Notes under the pieces: model-generated
The model's input: only the letters and a program-made list of their open reading frames with translations
The model's database searches: none
Told to the model about the DNA's origin: nothing
Part shown: in pieces, positions 1 to 5,865 of the stretch
How the letters are laid out: the number at the start of each line of letters is the position of its first letter
Numbering within the stretch: the first letter of the stretch is position 1
Position numbers and translations under genes: made by a program
NCBI GenBank assembly: GCA_034926415.1
Contig: JAYFRC010000044.1
Span: forward strand, 1-9,311
Origin: JAYFRC01 sp034926415
GTDB taxonomy: Bacteria > Bacillota > Clostridia > Oscillospirales > Oscillospiraceae
Direction of reading: 5' to 3'
DNA length: 9,311 nt

Positions 1-16
1 CCGTGCTTCCGCACAG
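1..16 (-). terminator. Possible stem-loop downstream of the peptide-binding protein gene
   Basis: Read on the minus strand, bases 16 to 1 can form a 6-bp stem (CTGTGC with GCACGG, including one G-U pair) closed by a GGAA loop. The wobble pair works only in minus-strand RNA, which is the direction of the peptide-binding protein gene whose stop lies at 91-93. The window ends before any T-run could be seen, so this may be a terminator, a processing hairpin or chance. The rest of bases 17-90 shows nothing I can name. Confidence 0.25.
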
Positions 17-90
17 CAAACAAAGCCGGTGCGCGGTTCCAAAGCATCATTGCTCAGTTAAATATTCCAACTGTGCAGGGATTGCGAAGA

Positions 91-1767
91 TTACTGCGCG
101 GCCTTGACGGCGTCCTTGTAGACGCGGTTGAGGGCAATCGGGTGGAACTCGATGTTGGTGACATTGCTCTTGATCATGGTCGCGTTGCACTTCTCATACA
201 GGGGAATGATGACGGCGTTGGTCATAACAATCTCCTCTGCCTGATGCAGAGCGGCCCAGCGGCCCGCGGGGTCGCCAGCGAGGTCGCCGGTTGTGGATTC
301 GTCGAGCAGAGCGTCATAGTCGCTGTTGCTCCACAGTCCGTAGTTGTTGGAGTTGCCGGTCTTCCACATGCCGAGGTAAGTCATCGGGTCGGCATAGTCG
401 GGGCCCCAGCGGGTCAGGCCGAGCTCATAGGTGCCGTCCTGCATATCCTTAACGCGCTGCTTCTTGGGCTCGGTGCGAAGGGTTATGGTCACGTCGGGAA
501 GAACGGACTGAATCTGCTGCTGCAGATAAGTAGCAACCTGCTTGGGCTGGTCGTCGTCGTCGACAATCATCTCAAACGTGAAGGATGTCTGCCCGAGCTC
601 CTGCTCAGCCTTGGCAAGATATTCCTGAGCCTTTGTGGCATCGAAAGTGCAGGTTTCGTCTGCGGTGTAATCCTTGGCGGTAGCACGGAAGTCCTGTCCG
701 TCCGGGCCGGTAGCCAGCTGATCGGGAACCGCAAAAGTAGCGGCAGCAGAGCCGTCCTTAACAACGGACTCGACCATGGTCTGGCGGTCAATGGCGAGGC
801 TCATTGCCATACGCATATTCAGGTTGGCGAGAGCGGGAACAGCGCTGATGTTGGGGGACAGATACCAGAGGTAGCCGGCGTTGACAGCAGTGAACTCGGG
901 ATCGTCCTTGACCTGATCAACCTGGTCGCCGGAAAGGATGATGGTGTCGAGGTCTCCGGTCTGATAGCTCAGCAGAGCCTGCTGGGAGTCCTGGATAAGC
1001 TGATAGTTAAGGCCGGCGAGCTGAACGCGGCCCGCATCCCAGTAATTATCGTTCTTGACGAGGGTAAAGGAAGTCGCGGAGGGCTCGTAAGAAGTCATAA
1101 CGAACGCGCCGTTGGACTGCAGTGTCTCAGGAGAGGTAGCGAAGGTATCGCCGCAGCTCTCATAGAAAGACTGCTCGATGGGGTAAAAGGTTGGGAAATA
1201 CATAAGGGAGAGGAAATAGGAAACAGGAGCATTAAGCTCGACGACCAGCGTGTTGTCGTCCTTGGCAGTAACGCCAAGCTCGCTCTTGTCCATCTTGCCC
1301 GCGATGATGTCAGCCGCGTTCTTGACCTGGCCGATATCAGAAAGCATGTAGGAATACTCGGAAGCGACATCGGGGTCAACCGCGCGCTGCCAGCCGAACA
1401 CGAAGTCCTGAGCTTTAACGGGGTCGCCGGTAGAGCTCCATGTAGCGCCCTGACGGATATGGAAGGTGTAGGTCAGGCCGTCGTCGGAAACCTCATAAGA
1501 TTCGGCCATTGCTGCAACAGGACTGCCGTTGGCGTCCATCTGCATAAGGCCGTCGGTGATGTCGGCGATAACTTCGAAAGAAGTACCGTCGGTCGCTTCC
1601 TGCGGATCCATTGATTCGACACCGGTCTCAATATGTATATTGAGGGTGCCGCCGGTTGCCGTGTCGCCGGTAGTAGTTCCGGTCGTAGACTTGCTGCCGC
1701 AGCCGAACAACGCGACGCACATGACCAGAGCGAGTACCAGAGCGATAAGGCCCTTTGCTCTTTTCAT
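91..1767 (-). CDS. Peptide ABC transporter substrate-binding lipoprotein (OppA-like, SBP family 5)
   Basis: This is the extracellular binding protein of an oligopeptide ABC importer, anchored to the outer face of the membrane. The start is ATG at 1767, eight bases after a GGAGG site; a GTG one codon earlier (1770) is too close to that site. The product is 558 residues, normal for the family. Residues 1-23 form a lipoprotein signal with lipobox LFGC (Cys23), followed by a Thr/Gly-rich linker to about residue 40. Family-5 features are the ESMDP segment near residue 51, the DGLTYTFHIR strand near 96-105, DPVKAQDFVFGWQR at 115-128, NPNYWDAG-like text (NDNYWDAG) and the late WGPDYADPMTYL segment. 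Residue patterns match OppA more than the nickel or dipeptide branches, but the ligand cannot be read from sequence. No permease or ATPase gene adjoins it on the upstream side; the downstream side lies outside the window. Isoleucine codons are mostly ATC, unlike its neighbours, suggesting high expression. Confidence 0.95.
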   Translation of the reverse strand: MKRAKGLIALVLALVMCVALFGCGSKSTTGTTTGDTATGGTLNIHIETGVESMDPQEATDGTSFEVIADITDGLMQMDANGSPVAAMAESYEVSDDGLTYTFHIRQGATWSSTGDPVKAQDFVFGWQRAVDPDVASEYSYMLSDIGQVKNAADIIAGKMDKSELGVTAKDDNTLVVELNAPVSYFLSLMYFPTFYPIEQSFYESCGDTFATSPETLQSNGAFVMTSYEPSATSFTLVKNDNYWDAGRVQLAGLNYQLIQDSQQALLSYQTGDLDTIILSGDQVDQVKDDPEFTAVNAGYLWYLSPNISAVPALANLNMRMAMSLAIDRQTMVESVVKDGSAAATFAVPDQLATGPDGQDFRATAKDYTADETCTFDATKAQEYLAKAEQELGQTSFTFEMIVDDDDQPKQVATYLQQQIQSVLPDVTITLRTEPKKQRVKDMQDGTYELGLTRWGPDYADPMTYLGMWKTGNSNNYGLWSNSDYDALLDESTTGDLAGDPAGRWAALHQAEEIVMTNAVIIPLYEKCNATMIKSNVTNIEFHPIALNRVYKDAVKAAQ

Positions 1768-1775
1768 CACAAATT

Positions 1776-1780
1776 CCTCC
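1776..1780 (-). promoter_or_regulatory. Ribosome binding site that fixes the peptide-binding protein start
   Basis: GGAGG on the minus strand lies 5 bases before GTG (1770) and 8 bases before ATG (1767). The spacing favours ATG, which makes the protein begin MKRAKG. An in-frame TAG (1782-1780) directly upstream overlaps this site and rules out any longer reading frame. Confidence 0.85.
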
Positions 1781-1841
1781 TAATTTCTAATTGTGTATAC
1801 TCCCATGATTTTACCTTGTTTCCCGCAAAATCACAGACAGT

Positions 1842-1870
1842 ATTATAATTTAATTCAGTGTAAGTGTCAA
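1842..1870 (-). promoter_or_regulatory. Perfect-consensus sigma-A promoter for the peptide-binding protein
   Basis: On the minus strand TTGACA (1870-1865) and TATAAT (1847-1842) are separated by exactly 17 bases, a full match to the housekeeping consensus in both hexamers. Transcription would start near 1835, giving a leader of about 68 bases before the ATG. An activator-independent strong promoter is inferred. An AT-rich inverted repeat lies upstream at 1909-1925. Confidence 0.9.
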
Positions 1871-1908
1871 CGGGTACGCGGACGTTTTGTGCAATTTTTG
1901 TCCGTCAA

Positions 1909-1925
1909 ATATTCAAAATGAATAT
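1909..1925. repeat. AT-rich inverted repeat upstream of the strong promoter
   Basis: ATATTC and GAATAT form a perfect 6-bp inverted repeat around a 5-base AAAAT centre. It lies between the permease stop (1979) and the -35 of the peptide-binding protein promoter. It could be an operator, or a weak hairpin at the end of the permease transcript, but its stem is all but one pair A-T and no T-run follows. Chance is a fair explanation in AT-rich spacer. Confidence 0.3.
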
Positions 1926-1978
1926 AAAGTCCCAATTTTGTAAGATAATACAAATGCGGCGGCCCCGTGAGCATTGTG

Positions 1979-3238
1979 TCATTTATCCTTTGTCATATGG
2001 TTTTCCGATGATACTCTAGGCGAAGGCGGTGTCTTTTGCCTGTAATCGTCTGTGCTCACGGGCATATTCTTTTTCTCGAGCGAACCGTTCACAAAATGGC
2101 GGAACGCTGCATAGAACAATGCAAATATAGGGCAGCCAAGCAACATTCCGAGCGGCCCCGCTATCGCGCCGCCGACAAGTATCGCTATAATTACCCACAG
2201 GCTCGCGAGACCCGTGGAATCGCCGAGTATCTTGGGGCCGAGAATATTTCCGTCGAACTGCTGAAGCGCTATTATGAATATAATGAATACAAAGCACTTT
2301 ATCGGATCGATAAGGAATATCAGGACGCAGCACGGAATCGCGCCTATGAACGGCCCAAAGAACGGTATGATGTTAGTAACGCCTACGATGACCGCGACGA
2401 GCGGAGCAAAAGGTATGCGCAGTATCTCGCAGCCGATGAAGCATATAACGCCGATTATCAGGGAATCAAGCAGCTTGCCGCGTATGAATCCGCCGAAAAT
2501 GTGGTTGGCATAGGATATCGCGGAAATGGATCTCTCCGCCCTCTCCCTGCTCATCATTCCGTAGAGTATCTTTTTGCCCTGGGCTCCGAGAGTCTCTTTC
2601 ATTCCGAGCACATATGCGGCGACTATCGCGCCGAGCAGCAGGTTTTTGCCGCTGTTGAACGCGCCGATGACCTTTGTCGTAATTGTGTCAAACAGGTCTC
2701 CCTCCGAGGGAACGAATCTGTCGTTTATCCACTGAAGCGCCTGGTCGTACACGCTGTTAACGGTGTTGGAGAGGCTGCTTGACATCTTCCCGTCGTATTT
2801 GCCGAGGTTGTCTATCCACTTGTTCAGCGTGTCGGCGTAGGTCCCGAGGTTGTTGTATATCTGGATAAGGCTGTCTACGACCTGGGGTATTAGTATGCGA
2901 AGCAGCAGAACGATAAGGAATATCACTATCGCCAGCGTCATCAGCACACTGATGACGCGAACCCATGCCTTCTGCTTGCGGCGTTTAAGCCCCTCGGCCG
3001 CCACTGGCGCAAGTATTGTGCGCTCCAGGAAATTCACCACGGGCGCCAGAATATATGCAATTATAAGCCCCCACGTAACGGGACGAAGTATGCGGTCGAG
3101 CGCCTTTATATAATGCCATATCATATTCTGTCCGAAGAATATGTCGTAAAAAATCAGGATTGCGCAGACTGTAAAGAAAACAGTCACGCCGGCACGGAGG
3201 AATTTGATTTCTGGTTTCAATTCGTCGAATTTCTGCAT
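1979..3238 (-). CDS. AI-2E family transporter (TqsA/PerM-like integral membrane protein)
   Basis: This is a polytopic membrane protein of the AI-2E transporter superfamily (Pfam AI-2E_transport), whose members include quorum-signal exporters, Na+/H+ antiporters and many of unknown substrate. The product is 419 residues, slightly longer than the usual 340-400. Hydrophobic segments lie near residues 15-33, 50-68, 95-117 and 198-213, then a dense C-terminal block from about 255 to 380. A long hydrophilic stretch at 120-195 sits between the third and fourth, as is typical of the family. Family motifs are GGFIRGKLLDS (249-259), TNIIPFFGPFIGAIP (288-302), DGNILGPKILG (329-339) and GPLGMLLGCP (361-370). 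The last 40 residues form a polar, probably cytoplasmic tail. The ATG at 3238 is 7 bases after GGAGG. The gene is divergent from the lipid kinase. The substrate cannot be inferred, and signal export should not be assumed from the family name. Confidence 0.95.
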   Translation of the reverse strand: MQKFDELKPEIKFLRAGVTVFFTVCAILIFYDIFFGQNMIWHYIKALDRILRPVTWGLIIAYILAPVVNFLERTILAPVAAEGLKRRKQKAWVRVISVLMTLAIVIFLIVLLLRILIPQVVDSLIQIYNNLGTYADTLNKWIDNLGKYDGKMSSSLSNTVNSVYDQALQWINDRFVPSEGDLFDTITTKVIGAFNSGKNLLLGAIVAAYVLGMKETLGAQGKKILYGMMSRERAERSISAISYANHIFGGFIRGKLLDSLIIGVICFIGCEILRIPFAPLVAVIVGVTNIIPFFGPFIGAIPCCVLIFLIDPIKCFVFIIFIIALQQFDGNILGPKILGDSTGLASLWVIIAILVGGAIAGPLGMLLGCPIFALFYAAFRHFVNGSLEKKNMPVSTDDYRQKTPPSPRVSSENHMTKDK

Positions 3239-3266
3239 TTTCGTCCCTCCTTTCCTTTATCGATTC

Positions 3267-3295
3267 ATTGTACCCGACTTTCACTCTCTTTGCAA
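3267..3295 (-). promoter_or_regulatory. Sigma-A promoter for the AI-2E family gene
   Basis: On the minus strand TTGCAA (3295-3290) and TACAAT (3272-3267) are separated by 17 bases. The start point would be near 3260, leaving a short leader of about 22 bases that holds the GGAGG site. The -35 hexamer is self-complementary and is apparently also used on the plus strand. Confidence 0.7.
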
Positions 3296-3317
3296 GATTG
3301 TATTTATATGATATTAT
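3290..3317 (+). promoter_or_regulatory. Probable promoter for the lipid kinase gene, extended -10
   Basis: On the plus strand TTGCAA (3290-3295) is followed after 16 bases by TATTAT (3312-3317), which is preceded by TG one base upstream (3309-3310), an extended -10 arrangement. The start point would be near 3324. The surrounding DNA is very AT-rich, so other -10 choices such as TATATT at 3315-3320 are possible. Confidence 0.55.
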
Positions 3318-3327
3318 ATTAGAACAT

Positions 3328-3348
3328 CGCGGCTTCGCCGCGTCTTTT
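3328..3348 (+). terminator. Terminator-like hairpin in the lipid kinase leader
   Basis: CGCGGC (3328-3333) pairs perfectly with GCCGCG (3337-3342) around a TTC loop and is followed by TCTTTT (3343-3348). On the plus strand this has the form of an intrinsic terminator, yet no plus-strand gene lies upstream in the window and the kinase gene begins 23 bases later. It may be an attenuator, or a 5' hairpin that stabilises the transcript if transcription starts near 3324. The T-run is interrupted and short, so termination is uncertain. Confidence 0.45.
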
Positions 3349-3358
3349 CAATATCTGC

Positions 3359-3365
3359 GGGGTGA
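3359..3365 (+). promoter_or_regulatory. Ribosome binding site that decides the lipid kinase start
   Basis: GGGGTGA ends 5 bases before ATG (3371). A GTG at 3362 would also open the frame, but it lies inside this Shine-Dalgarno sequence and has no site of its own. ATG 3371 also puts the conserved NPRAGK motif at the usual distance from the N-terminus. Confidence 0.7.
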
Positions 3366-3370
3366 ACCTA

Positions 3371-4255
3371 ATGCAGAAAAGACTGCTTTTCATAGTAAAC
3401 CCGCGCGCCGGAAAGCTTAAGTCACACGCTCCGCTCTTCGACGCAGTGGAAATTTTTTCCGCCGCCGGCTATCTTGTATCGGTCAGATGCACGTCCGGCC
3501 GCGGCGACGCGACCGATATCGCTGCTTCAAAAGGCGCGGGCTTCGACACGGTTGTCTGCTGCGGCGGCGACGGAACACTCAGCGAGACCGTCACAGGACT
3601 GATGCGTCTTGAAAAGCGCCCGGTCGTGGGCTACATACCAGCCGGCACGACGAACGACTTTGCCTCGTGCCTGCATATACCCAAGGATCCCGTCGTCGCA
3701 GCCAAGATAGCTGTCGGCGGCGTTAGGCGCCGACTCGACGTGGGCTGGTTCAACGACCGCAATTTTGTCTACGTCGCCTCCTTCGGAGCGTTCTCCGCCA
3801 CTTCCTATAACGCGTCCCAGGCCGCCAAAAACACTCTGGGGCAGTTTGCCTACCTTCTTGAGGGCATACACGACCTCGCCGATATTCGCCCGTTCGGAAT
3901 GGAGCTCGAGGCCGACGGTGAAAAGTTCGAAGGCGACTTTCTCTACGGCTCCGTCAGTAACTCGACGTCCATAGGCGGACTTGTGAAGCTCAAGCCTGAC
4001 GAGGTCGGCATGGACGACGGAAAATATGAGCTTCTTCTCGTCCGCAGCCCAAAAAATCCTCTTGAGATACAGACGCTCGCGGCGGCGCTGCTGTCGCAGC
4101 ATTACGAGCACAGGGGCATCGTGTTCCGCCACGTTTCAGAGGTGAAGATACGCTCGTCGCAGGAGATCCGCTGGTCGCTCGACGGCGAGTTCGAGCCCGG
4201 CGCGCCGGAAATATCCATCCGTAACGACTATCGCGCGCTGACGCTTATGACCTGA
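3371..4255 (+). CDS. Diacylglycerol kinase family lipid kinase (DgkB/YegS/BmrU-like)
   Basis: The enzyme transfers phosphate from ATP to a lipid hydroxyl, most likely diacylglycerol, recycling it to phosphatidic acid at the cytoplasmic face of the membrane. From ATG 3371 the product is 294 residues, the normal length of the family. It has the N-terminal catalytic domain with NPRAGK (10-15), the nucleotide-binding GGDGTLSE (65-72) and PAGTTNDFA (90-98). A beta-rich C-terminal domain follows, with the late conserved LDGE (270-273). There is no signal peptide or membrane segment. It is the only plus-strand gene here, divergent from the AI-2E gene and convergent with the SLH gene. In Gram-positive bacteria DgkB recycles diacylglycerol released during lipoteichoic acid synthesis; that role is likely here but not shown. 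Members acting on other lipids, such as YegS, share all these motifs. Isoleucine is mainly encoded by ATA, so expression is probably modest. Confidence 0.95.
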   Translation: MQKRLLFIVNPRAGKLKSHAPLFDAVEIFSAAGYLVSVRCTSGRGDATDIAASKGAGFDTVVCCGGDGTLSETVTGLMRLEKRPVVGYIPAGTTNDFASCLHIPKDPVVAAKIAVGGVRRRLDVGWFNDRNFVYVASFGAFSATSYNASQAAKNTLGQFAYLLEGIHDLADIRPFGMELEADGEKFEGDFLYGSVSNSTSIGGLVKLKPDEVGMDDGKYELLLVRSPKNPLEIQTLAAALLSQHYEHRGIVFRHVSEVKIRSSQEIRWSLDGEFEPGAPEISIRNDYRALTLMT

Positions 4256-4297
4256 AGTCTCCTTCTCCCGTTAAAGTCTCATATTTTTAACGTACAA

Positions 4298-4334
4298 AAA
4301 CGCGGCCCCAGGCTCATCGCCGGAGGCCGCGTTT
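4298..4334. terminator. Bidirectional terminator between the convergent lipid kinase and SLH genes
   Basis: AAACGCGGCC (4298-4307) pairs with GGCCGCGTTT (4325-4334), a perfect 10-bp stem. Inside it CC/GG and GGC/GCC extend the pairing around single bulged A residues, leaving a TCATC loop. Minus-strand RNA ends in five U residues (4300-4296), a good end for the SLH transcript, whose stop is at 4349. Plus-strand RNA ends in UUUAAUAUU, a weaker end for the kinase transcript. Confidence 0.88.
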
Positions 4335-4348
4335 AATATTCGGTTCTA

Positions 4349-5707
4349 TTATGCTGCTGAGCCCTTCATTTCCTCGTAGTCCGATAGATCGGGGAAAGTT
4401 ATTGAAACCGCGCTTCCGGTCTTGTTTATCTTCATGGTCGTGTCGTAATCAGCGGTCATGCTCATGGTCTCACCCGCCGTCTTGGCGGTCATCGTCATTC
4501 CATATTTCATCGTCATGTTTTCAAGCGCGCCGGTGTTGGACACAGTAACGCTCATAGTCATATCGCCTATGTCGAGGCTCTTGATGCTCGCCTTATCTGC
4601 ACCCATGCCCTTGATGACCTCGTCGGTAAGGCTGCTTATTCCGTTGCCGTTAAGAACCATCGTGTAGACGGTGTCGGTTCCGGAGGTCTTTGAATCTATG
4701 GACTTGATGACCGCGAGTGCGCTCATGTCGTCGCCAAGCATCTCCATTCCGCTCCCGGACGTGACCGCGGAAAGCTCATCGCCGACAGAATATTTGTACT
4801 TCCAAGTCTCGGTTCCAGTGGTCATATTCATGTACATCCAGCCGTCCTTGAGCCACATTCCTATGGTGCTGGTAGCTCCCGCCGCCACTGTATTCATTTC
4901 GGAAGCCATCTGAATATCGGAGTCCTTGGTTATCACCTTGATATTTCCGGTAGTGGTCGACGTTCCCGTCGTCTCCTGTCCGGATATCGTCATGCTGTAG
5001 TCCATAATCTGGTTGATGTCGGCGTCCATATTATTGCTGTCCGTCGCTTTAATCGCCTTCTCCATCGCGCGGTAGGTCTCTATCTTGCTCGTAATGGACG
5101 CGGCAGCGGTCTTGTCCACGGCTCCGCTCTTGACAAGGCTGTCGAGCAGGTAGGTGCTTCCGTCCTTCAGGTTAACAGCCAGCGCCTGATAAGTGATAGC
5201 AGCCATTTCGTCGCGGGTAAAGTTTCCTTTGAACATAGCAGCGGAGTAAAAGCCCTTCTGCTCCGCAAAAGTAAGGGCGTCGCCATATTTGAAATCGCTG
5301 CTGTCATAGCCTAGCGCGCGGAGCACAAATGAACAGTACATCTTGGCATTGCAAGTTGCGTTGGGGGTAAACGTGGTAGCGCTGGTTCCGTTTGTCAGCC
5401 CCTTGTTATAAAGCCATGCTACATAGGGTGCGGTGTTATTCTTCACGTCGGTAAAGGGATTGTTTATCTTGCCGGAGGCAAAATCAGCCTCAGCCTCATC
5501 CTCTGCTCCGTAGAGGCGGACAAGTATAGTCGCCGCCTCGGCACGTGTGGGTGCTCGGTCAAGTTCAAATCCTGTTCCCGTTCCGCGGAACATTCCGATC
5601 TGGGACAGCTCATTTGCGACGGAATCGTAGTCCGAGGCAAAAGCAGCTGTTGCGGCCAGTACCGTCATAAGTATTACCACCGTGATGGTGATCATAACCT
5701 TTTTCAT
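4349..5707 (-). CDS. Secreted S-layer homology protein with methionine-rich C-terminal domain
   Basis: A secreted envelope protein of 452 residues. Residues 1-24 are a signal peptide with a likely cut after AFA. Residues 27-180 hold three degenerate SLH-like repeats: about 34-67 (FELDRAPTRAEAATIL), 85-134 (FTDV, then FTPNATCNAKMY) and 142-178 (GNFTRDEMAAI). SLH repeats usually bind pyruvylated secondary cell-wall polymer, so wall attachment is inferred. A helical linker (about 195-235) leads to a beta-strand-rich domain (236-445) with Thr, Ser and Met alternating along strands. It includes WLKDGWMYMNM near 285-295 and nine Met in residues 383-425. The pattern recalls LolA/LppX-like or DUF6612-type lipoprotein domains, which is tentative. 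ATG 5707 follows AGGAG by 7 bases. The gene has its own promoter and terminator. Its function is unknown; a lipid- or metal-binding role is speculation. Confidence 0.85.
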   Translation of the reverse strand: MKKVMITITVVILMTVLAATAAFASDYDSVANELSQIGMFRGTGTGFELDRAPTRAEAATILVRLYGAEDEAEADFASGKINNPFTDVKNNTAPYVAWLYNKGLTNGTSATTFTPNATCNAKMYCSFVLRALGYDSSDFKYGDALTFAEQKGFYSAAMFKGNFTRDEMAAITYQALAVNLKDGSTYLLDSLVKSGAVDKTAAASITSKIETYRAMEKAIKATDSNNMDADINQIMDYSMTISGQETTGTSTTTGNIKVITKDSDIQMASEMNTVAAGATSTIGMWLKDGWMYMNMTTGTETWKYKYSVGDELSAVTSGSGMEMLGDDMSALAVIKSIDSKTSGTDTVYTMVLNGNGISSLTDEVIKGMGADKASIKSLDIGDMTMSVTVSNTGALENMTMKYGMTMTAKTAGETMSMTADYDTTMKINKTGSAVSITFPDLSDYEEMKGSAA

Positions 5708-5765
5708 TTCATTTCTCCTTCACGTCGTATTTTCCTCATATCGGCTGCGCCGGTATTATGTTTCC

Positions 5766-5794
5766 ATTCTATCCCACGAGCCACTGCGTGTCAA
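5766..5794 (-). promoter_or_regulatory. Near-consensus sigma-A promoter for the SLH protein gene
   Basis: On the minus strand TTGACA (5794-5789) and TAGAAT (5771-5766) are separated by 17 bases. The start point would be near 5759, giving a leader of about 52 bases. It lies just downstream of the terminator of the preceding lipoprotein gene, so the SLH gene should be transcribed independently. Confidence 0.85.
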
Positions 5795-5819
5795 CACGCG
5801 CGCGCCAATTCATGTGAAA

Positions 5820-5848
5820 AGCGGCCCGTCCGTTGATGGCAGGCCGCT
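5820..5848 (-). terminator. Intrinsic terminator of the unknown lipoprotein gene
   Basis: On the minus strand AGCGGCC (5848-5842) pairs with GGCCGCT (5826-5820) around a 15-base loop, and the RNA continues in UUUU (5820-5817). It begins 17 bases after the stop codon at 5868-5866. The outer stem GCGGCCT...GGGCCGC closely resembles the minus-strand reading of the terminator at 4298-4334. Confidence 0.82.
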
Positions 5849-5865
5849 CTTTCGCGTTATGCGTG

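Noticed and set aside
73..1614. 513-codon open frame on the plus strand
   Set aside because: It lies antisense to the peptide-binding protein gene, which has a clear family match, signal peptide and ribosome site. The antisense product is a Val/Gly/Leu-rich mirror of its codon bias and has no start signals.
1883..1906. GGACG...GTCC-type stem (5 bp, 16-base loop) as a terminator or riboswitch
   Set aside because: The stem is short, the loop long and there is no following T-run or conserved riboswitch core.
2036..2782. 248-codon plus-strand frame rich in Tyr, Arg, Lys and Glu
   Set aside because: It is antisense to the AI-2E gene. Its composition is what the reverse of hydrophobic codons gives, and no ribosome site or family resemblance is visible.
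3362..3364. GTG as the lipid kinase start
   Set aside because: It lies within the Shine-Dalgarno sequence used by ATG 3371 and has no site of its own.
3527..4132. 201-codon minus-strand frame
   Set aside because: It is antisense to the lipid kinase, whose catalytic motifs are intact.
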